From Chrysemys picta bellii (taxonomy: Eukaryota; Chordata; Testudines; Emydidae), in NCBI RefSeq assembly GCF_011386835.1, contig NC_088791.1, positions 14,322,998 through 14,386,997 of the forward strand: a stretch of 64,000 nucleotides of DNA, written 5' to 3'. Shown here in pieces: positions 57,546 to 64,000 of the stretch (the stretch's first letter is position 1; every line of letters starts with the position of its first letter). Position numbers and translations under genes: made by a program. The notes under the pieces are model-generated. The model was not told the DNA's origin, did not search any database, and saw nothing but the letters and a program-made list of their open reading frames with translations.

Positions 57546-57609
57546 ACAGCATGCATCGCTTTAAATGTCAATCCTCCGTAACAGCATGCATCGCTTTAAA
57601 TGTCAATCC
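57546..57609 (+). repeat. 29-bp unit tandem duplication, 35-bp period
   Basis: Two perfect copies of a unit starting 'acagcatgcatcgctttaaa' (57546-57574 and 57581-57609) separated by six bases. Confidence 0.9.
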
Positions 57610-58675
57610 CGCATGACACATCTGCAGCCCCCCTCTCAGTGCTGCTTGCTATAGCTAGCAGAAAGCAATGTGATAAATCCTTGGTACTGTGATCTTAGCT
57701 TATATCTCACAAACAGCAGATCATGTCTGAACCTGTGAGCTTTTGGAAGGACAGTTATTGGCAATTATCTGTGGGTCTCGGCGTACATCACATTTTGCAA
57801 ATGCAGTTTGCTTTATATAACTCAGAGTGATCTCTGCAAAACATCAGGGCATAGAAGTACTAAGAAAATGCACAAAATCTATTGGTTTTCCTGAGTAGCA
57901 GCTGGCTGAACTGGCAGACAGATTGGAGGTTTCTCTTTCAAAGTGGACAGGCCTTTGAAGTCAGTGAAATAACTCTCCTAGGCTAGATTCAATTCCTACT
58001 CAATCCCCGGCCAGATTAGCTGTAAAACTGCTAGTGTTTTACTGGTGATGAGCTAATGCAATTAGATGCCTGAAGCTTGTCATCTCCTTGTTAACAGGCT
58101 TCTGGGTATTCCTGCAGCCCCCTTATTTGAAGAAGACTGTAATTCAAATGACATCTGAGAGTTATTTATAGGAAACCAGCTTCTGAGCTGTAACCTATAT
58201 AAAACCAGCCACTGTTTTAGTTTGAGTGTTGAGATGTAGTTTTAAGCCAGAAATCCTGAAGGATTCTTACATTTTGAAAGGAAAGGTCAGGGCTGACCTG
58301 TGCAGTTTGATTTGCCGTTTTTGTCCAAATGTGTTCATGAATCTGTCTAATTCTCTCTATTTCTCCATGTGAAAGGCTCCGTCCTGGTGTGGTGGGCATA
58401 AATTAAGGATATGTTCAAAACCTCCAGGAGTTATTCAGAATTGCACTTTCATGCAGTGACTATGCCGGCTGACTGAGGAGTGTTCCTTGGAGAGCACACA
58501 CATGCAGCCAAAGGGTGTGGCACCTTCTAAAAGGAAAGGATCCATGTGTCCGGAAGTATTCTGGAAGGAAGTTCAGGGGCAAGTCTATATGCACTACCAC
58601 TGATTAATAGACATGGTTCCTTTGCTTAATGAGTTCATGCCTCTGTGTCATTGTGCTAGGGATTGAACGTGCTTC
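57610..58675. other. no recognisable feature
   Basis: About 1 kb of unique-looking DNA. Confidence 0.4.
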
Positions 58676-58683
58676 TTCTAGCC

Positions 58684-59090
58684 CGGGGTGGCCAACCTGA
58701 GCCTGAGAAGGAGCCAGAATTTACCAATGTACATTGCCAAAGAGACACAGTAATACGTCAGCAGCCCCCCATCTGCTCCCCAGCCCCCAGCGCCTGCCAG
58801 CAGCCCCTACCAATCAGCGCCTTCTTCCCCCCCACCCGCAATCAGCTGTTTCACGTGTGCAGGAGGCTGGGGGGGGGGGAAAGAAGCGAGGGCATGGCAG
58901 GCTCAGGGGAAGGGGTAGAGTGGGGGCAGGGCCTGGGGCAGAGCAGGGGGTTGAGCAGTGAGCACCCCCCAGCACATTGGAAAGTTAGCATCTATAGCTC
59001 CAGCCCCGGAATCAGCGCCTAGGTAAGGAGCTGCATATTAACCTCTGAAGAGCCGCATGCGGCTCTGGAGCCATGGGTTGGCCACCCCTG
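58684..59090. mobile_element. hAT MITE, CGGGGTGGCCAACC termini, 8-bp TSD
   Basis: 407 bases with inverted ends 'cggggtggccaacctgag' and 'gggttggccacccctg'. A perfect 8-base duplication, ttctagcc, flanks it (58676-58683 and 59091-59098), diagnostic of hAT. The first base is C followed by G where the family has CAGGGG. The interior has C-rich and G-rich patches ('cagccccccatctgctcc', 'ggctggggggggggaaag'), giving the overlapping frames at 58663-59022, which are not genes. Confidence 0.9.
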
Positions 59091-59098
59091 TTCTAGCC

Positions 59099-59699
59099 TG
59101 TGAAATACAGGACCCTATATATAGGGAATCTAGATTTAAATCTACAATACTGGCTTAGACCAGGTAGTCTAGAATGACTTCTGTTCACTTCAATGCTTGT
59201 TAGATGGGGCCCTTTTAAAAAGATATAGTAAACTTCATTTCACCTAGTAAGACTTGAAACTAGATTTCTTTCCTCCCAAAAAAGAATTAACCTGTTAACT
59301 ACAGATGAAATATTCGTGGCCAATTACACTTGAGTTGAACAGGTTTAAATGGCATGTAGAAGCAAAAGTTAAAATAGTGCCAGTGTCCCTTGTTCTTTTT
59401 TTCTTTCAAAATAGTATTTGAAGATAGGTGCAATTTACTTCAAAGCATAAAATATGTAATTATATTCAGATCCATGTATAGCAAAGTGATATATAGAAAT
59501 AAAGATTATAGTAATTACTAATCACCAAAATGTATGTTTGAAGAAGAGTTGTGGCTCTGTCTTAAACTGAAAAGAGCAAGGAAGTTCAAAAGTAATAAAA
59601 TTAATCCAATAAAATAATACTACACATTTAGTTTAGCACCCTTTAACTATTCTTCTCATAGTGCTTTACAAACCAATGAATCAATGTGTGCTTCTACTC
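59099..59699. other. no recognisable feature
   Basis: AT-rich spacer. Confidence 0.4.
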
Positions 59700-60130
59700 T
59701 GAAGAGTGATTCTGTAACAATTAACTCTGAGCAGGAAACAGTTTCCTATTCTGTGAGAACTTTTGAGATTTCAAAAAAAAAAGTTCCCTTCCAGAATTGG
59801 GAAAAAAAGTCAAAATCAGGAAAACTTTCATGGACCAAAAATACATAAACATTTTCAGATTGGGTCAATCGAAATGTTTGGACAACTTGAAATGTTTTGC
59901 TTTAATTTTTGACTCTACATTATTTTACTATCAATTAAATTTCTAAATTAAGTCTTTTCATTTTGAGTATGTCCAAAGAGGACATTTTGACTTGGAAACA
60001 CTTTTCATTTTTTTAATGGGAAAATTGTCAGAAACCTACCCTTTCTATCAGACAGGTTCAGTTTAGATGAATCAACATTTTCAGGTGAAAAAACATTTAG
60101 ATGAAAAATGTCCAGTCAATTCTAGTACCG
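59700..60130. repeat. AT-rich dispersed repeat (copy 4 of 4)
   Basis: 'gagatttcaaaaaaaaaagt', 'aaacattttcagattggg', 'cttgaaatgttttgc', 'ttcattttgag' share vocabulary with copies 1-3. Confidence 0.45.
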
Positions 60131-60279
60131 ATGGCATATTGGGCTCCATTTTATTGCTACTCAACAATTACGTATTTAAATTTGCTTGTGTTATGGGTAT
60201 AAAGATGCCAGACCTACAAACTTATTCATGACCTGGAAGTCAAGTTGTGTTCTTTCTGGTTCATGTCTCGCCATTATTA

Positions 60280-60455
60280 TTATTTTGTTTATTATGGTAG
60301 TTGTGACCAGTACAATAGTGCATAAGGACAATCCAAGAATGGGTGCCCCATTGTTCTAAGCACTGTAGAAACGTATAGTTTCTGCCCTGGAGAGTTTACC
60401 GTCTGAGTAGACAATACAGTCACTGGTGTATTGGGTATATCACACAAGCACTGTA
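60280..60455 (-). repeat. MIR-type SINE 3' portion, minus strand
   Basis: 'tgccccattgttctaagca', 'ctgtagaaacgtatagtttc', 'tgccctggagagtttaccgt' are the distal block of the minus-strand MIR-type repeat, preceded by (TTA)n. Confidence 0.5.
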
Positions 60456-61724
60456 AACAATGTGACAGGAGCAAATATGTTAGCTCCACATTTTATTTTA
60501 ATTGGAGGGGGGATAGTAAGGAGGGGAATCAGCTAAATGGGAAGAAAAAATGAAAGGAGTGGGATTGTGAGGGGGATAGAACAGAGGCAGATGTAGAATG
60601 AAGCTGAGGTGAAGAGACCTTGAGGAAGGAGGAGGGAGATGGTTGGAACAAACAGCCAGTCAGTACAGAGTAAAGAAAGTCCTGCCAACACTGTAGAAAG
60701 TTCTGCCTGCCAGAAGGGCCCTACTTCGGCTCTTTCTGCAGCTACTCCTACCAGCTGGAGTCTCTGGGTCACTACGGTTTTTCCCCAACGCCAGTGAAAG
60801 GTTCTGCAACTGGATCTTAATTAAACTTGCTGATGATGATGCCCCAGTCAGACTAGATCCAGCTCACTTTCCCATAGCCCTGTTGGTTCTTCTGTGACCT
60901 CAGGAGTAAATAGTAGTAAAAGAAATTATTTGGGTCTCTATCTTGCAAAGTGCTGAGCAGTTCCATTAAGACAGACACAAGAGTAAATACAGTAAGTGGA
61001 GGGGGCTTGCACTATACTTAGCTAACCTTTCGGTGTTGGCAACTTTCACAGTTTTATCAACAAATTTGGAATATTTGGTATCTTTCGTAAAGCCGCCACT
61101 CCTGAAATCATGGTAAACTCTCACTTCAAAACCCCCAACTTAAGCTAAGTTTCTAGGCAGAGAATAGCGTGAAAACCTGAACCCCCTACATGCTCAAAAC
61201 ACAAATAAAAAGAATCCAAAAATTCCATCATTTTCTAAATCTTATTTATTTTTCTAAGCCCAGTCTCAGTTTCTGAAGGTTGAACTCATGATTCATGAAT
61301 GCATACAGCTAGCAGTGGCAGATTTTTCAGTAAGAAGGTGCCACTTTTCTGACAATAACCTCTTTATTTATTTATCCTTGCAACACCCCAGTCAATCTTT
61401 AGCTAACACCGTTTTACAGAAAATTGAGACCAAAATAGATCAAGTAATTTGGGGCTTGGAGATGGCACCATTTCCCTGTCCTGCCTACCGGCCTCCTGCA
61501 AAAAAAGACGACCTGTGAAGCAAGCCAGCACAACAGGAGGAGCTGGTGCAGGCTACACACTTTCCCTATACACTGGTGAGCTCATCATGGGTACAGTTGC
61601 ACATGAAACTATCCCCTGCTCCCAAATACTGCGCTGTGCTTCAGTGACAAAATTTAACCTTGTTCACATTTAATTCCCTCTTAAAGACCCACTTTTCAGT
61701 GAATTTTGTTCCCTTCCCCTATAC
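60456..61724. other. no recognisable feature
   Basis: About 1.3 kb; nothing recognised. Confidence 0.4.
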
Positions 61725-62075
61725 CAGTGGTTCTCAACCTATACCAGGGGTCTGAGGCCCCCTGCGGGGACACGAGCAGGTTTTAGGGGGGCTGCCAAGC
61801 ATGCCCTGCATTAGACTTGCTGGGATCCAGAGCAGAAAGCCGAAGCCATACCTCGTGGGGCTGAAGTCCAGGGCCCTAAGCCCCGTCACCCGGGGCTGAA
61901 GCCAAAGCCTGATCAATGTAGCTTTGTGGGGGCCCCTGTGGCATGAGGCCCCAGGCAATTGGCTGGCTTGCTACCCCATAATGCTGACCCTGGCTTTTAT
62001 GTGCAGAAAACCAGTTATTGTGGCAGAGGTGGGCCGTGGAGTTTTTATAGCATATTGGTGGGGGGATGACCCCTG
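61725..62075 (+). mobile_element. hAT MITE fragment, CAGTGGTTCTCAACCT terminus
   Basis: The left end 'cagtggttctcaacct' is a classic hAT-type terminus. It is followed by 'ggtctgaggccccctgcg' and 'gagcagaaagccgaagcc', then 'gcagaaaaccagttattgtg' and 'ggagtttttatagcatattg'. The matching right terminus is missing, so the copy is truncated at about 62075. Confidence 0.6.
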
Positions 62076-62149
62076 CCCTACACTCTGTCCTATGGCTGTG
62101 AACTTCTTGGGTTAGGAGCTGCCCATTCTTGTATGTCTGCAGTGCACCA

Positions 62150-62720
62150 CATGCATCATGGGTGCTACCCTAAAGAAATTGTGGCAGGAGCTTGGGAATC
62201 AGACACAGTATCAGGGTCAAGAATCAAGCTGAGCATCGAGTCAGATTCAGGAGTTAAGCTAAGGGTGAGAGCCGGAGACAGAGTTGGGAATCAGACTGAG
62301 GGTCTATACCAGCTATTGGGGTCCCTGTTGGGTTTCCAGAGGTTGATGGGGAGTCAGAATCCAAGTCATAGTTGAGATCAGCACCAGGAGTTCAGAAACT
62401 GAGAAGCAGGGCGACCATGGCAGGCAGCTAGTTAGGGATCCTCATTTTTGTCTCAACACTTCCTGGTATGCCCCGTGCACTTATATAGGATGGAGGAGCC
62501 AGTCAGGGATCACTAAGACCACAGTCAGATCACTTCAGGTGGAACTTGCCATGGTGTTCAACTGCCATGGACTGGGGGCCTAGGCAACAGCCAGGCTATG
62601 GCAGTACTGGGGGGCAAGGTGGCTGTTGGTTGCTTGGTAGCTTTGCAGGCTTGGGTTCAAGTCCCGCCCATCCCTATGGAAAAAGCAGCATTTAAAACCC
62701 AAGTGATAATTCTGGCTGCA
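62150..62720. mobile_element. candidate LTR-like block with internal short repeats
   Basis: 62190-62380 repeats degenerate words of the type 'gaatcagactgagggtc', 'gagtcagattcaggagtta'. Downstream are 'cacttatataggatggagg' (TATA-like) and 'ggcaacagccaggctatgg'. Reminiscent of a turtle LTR, but no termini are defined. Confidence 0.25.
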
Positions 62721-63301
62721 AAGCTGAGGCCAGAAGGAGCCTGAGCTAACATTATACAATAAAGAGCTTCACAATTTGGGCCTGATTATTATTATTATAA
62801 TTAATTACTTCATAAAACTACAGGGGTAATATATTCATTGCCCTTTTCTGCTATCTTTAATTAGGTATTTTCAACAAGTCCCTTCTTTAGCATCAACGTT
62901 TTTATGAAGCAGGAGCAAGATGGATTTTTCCCTCTGAATCTCTATCAGATGATAATGTTAGGAGGGTGAAAACTTTTCCTCTACCACTGTACTCCCCCCT
63001 TCTCCCCCCATACTGACTCCCTGTGTAATGCAACAGTCAAGTTAAACCAAACTAAACCAACTCTGTATTTTACTATATATAAATAGATAATATAGTACAA
63101 TCTTTCTAGGCATTTATATGACCCACAGCACTATTATAGGTAAGTGCCTCACAAACATTCATGATTTTTTTCCCCTTACAATAACCTGGTGAAGGAAAGA
63201 AGTATACAGGGTTAATGGGGTGACATGTAAAGGTGTGTTACCTACAGGATGTCAAGCTAGATAACCTAATGGTTTCTTCTGCATTAAACTTTATGAATTC
63301 C
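62721..63301. other. no recognisable feature
   Basis: AT-rich spacer; AATAAA at about 62758. Confidence 0.4.
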
Positions 63302-64000
63302 TGTCAAGTCTGTTTCCCCGCTCTGGCACTTCAAGTGCAGAAGGTGGGGGCCCGCAAGGATTCTAAAAATTAATACTGGCCACTTGTATTAAACTCCCAA
63401 AGTTACAGCTTTTCTCTGATCTTGGATTGGTAGATGCTGCCATCACCCAAGTGCAGAACCCCTTTGAGAGCCCAGGAAGGCGTAGTTAGGAATTCCTTCC
63501 TATGGGGTACCCTCAAGCCCTTTCACCCCCCCCCCCCGAGGAAGAGCTGAGAAAGAGGGGGGGAAAAAAGGAAATCAGCTGTTGCCACCAGCTAATTAAA
63601 CAACATGTGCACAAACCTCTTAAGGCACAAAAATCCAATTCTGTTCTTAAAAGTAAATTTTATTAATAAATAGAAAGAAAATACATCTGGGAACTCAGGC
63701 TATTGCTAGATTTTAAAAGAGCAACTACAAGAAGTAAGCACCAAGAATCACTTTCTTGAGGTCCAGCTTAAAGATTACAAGCAAAACAAAAACACCTGGA
63801 GTTAGCACAGAGGAATCCACAAGCCATAATGAAATAAAAGAGAGAAACCTAATTGCGTCTCCCTAGACATTTCCTGATCTACTTACATATCTGGGGGTTT
63901 TAAATGAGTAGTTTCTAAGTATGATACTGATGATTTTTCATACCTGGCCTGAGCTTCTTACAGCATAGCTGTTGCCCTGTCCGCCTCTCCCTGGGAGAAC
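63302..64000 (+). mobile_element. LTR-like repeat, plus strand, cut by window end
   Basis: Begins near 'gtctgtttccccgctctgg' and runs through 'ggtgggggcccgcaaggatt', 'ttgtattaaactcccaaag', a poly-C run (63526-63537), 'aatcagctgttgccaccag', 'gcaccaagaatcactttctt' and 'ctagacatttcctgatctac' to the end. From 63560 on it is the complement of 37480-37880. Not terminated within the window. Confidence 0.5.

Noticed and set aside
1..64000. CRISPR array, prokaryotic operon, riboswitch or integron-like structure
   Set aside because: No regularly spaced repeats, ribosome binding sites or tightly packed genes. The DNA is vertebrate in composition and repeat content.

Overview
The window looks like intergenic or intronic DNA of a cryptodiran (hidden-necked) turtle. 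The main marker is a tRNA-derived SINE of the cryptodiran Pol III/SINE (Cry) type at 8411-8622, with A-box and B-box-like promoter motifs. It sits among CR1 LINE tails, MIR-type SINEs, hAT and PIF/Harbinger elements and foldback repeats in combinations familiar from turtle genomes. I find no host protein-coding exon and no functional RNA gene. Everything coding that can be recognised belongs to broken transposable elements.

Layout. 0-20 kb: MIR-type SINEs, CR1 3' ends (2950-3830, 10460-10960, 13430-13690, 17290-17560), a Harbinger-like MITE inside the first CR1, a second palindromic MITE at 6738-7015, the Cry SINE, a nested pile at 15055-17000 (MIR, then palindromic element, then CR1, then hAT MITE), and an LTR with a 5-bp target duplication at 18381-19244. 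20-35 kb: mostly old SINE pieces, a foldback element with a 14-bp target duplication (24862-25014), a 1.6-kb hAT transposon with very long inverted arms (27279-28898), an interrupted CR1 (31150-32080), a GC-rich hAT MITE (32869-33240) and a MIR split by a palindromic MITE (33935-34395). 35-47 kb: largely unique AT-rich DNA, three repeats that carry traces of a hammerhead-like core (36112-36215, 37023-37143, 40603-40809), and an LTR-like repeat on the minus strand (37180-38030). 47.9-52.3 kb: a 4.4-kb PIF/Harbinger transposon that keeps the remains of both genes of an autonomous copy, a DDE transposase on the plus strand and a Myb/SANT-like partner on the minus strand. The two converge on back-to-back poly(A) signals, and a 221-bp foldback has jumped into the transposase. 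52-64 kb: further MITEs, an LTR, two short tandem duplications and a plus-strand copy of the 37-kb LTR-like repeat that runs off the window end.

The most unusual signal is the foldback family (24862, 36112, 40603, 49161, and a relative at 37023). Insertions have target duplications of variable length (10, 10, 11 and 14 bp), and the units keep parts of a CUGANGA / stem II / GAAA / stem III arrangement resembling a hammerhead ribozyme. That fits Penelope-like retroelement debris, but it is inferred by eye and needs folding and database checks. Family names come from recognition of motifs, termini and target duplications, not from a search.
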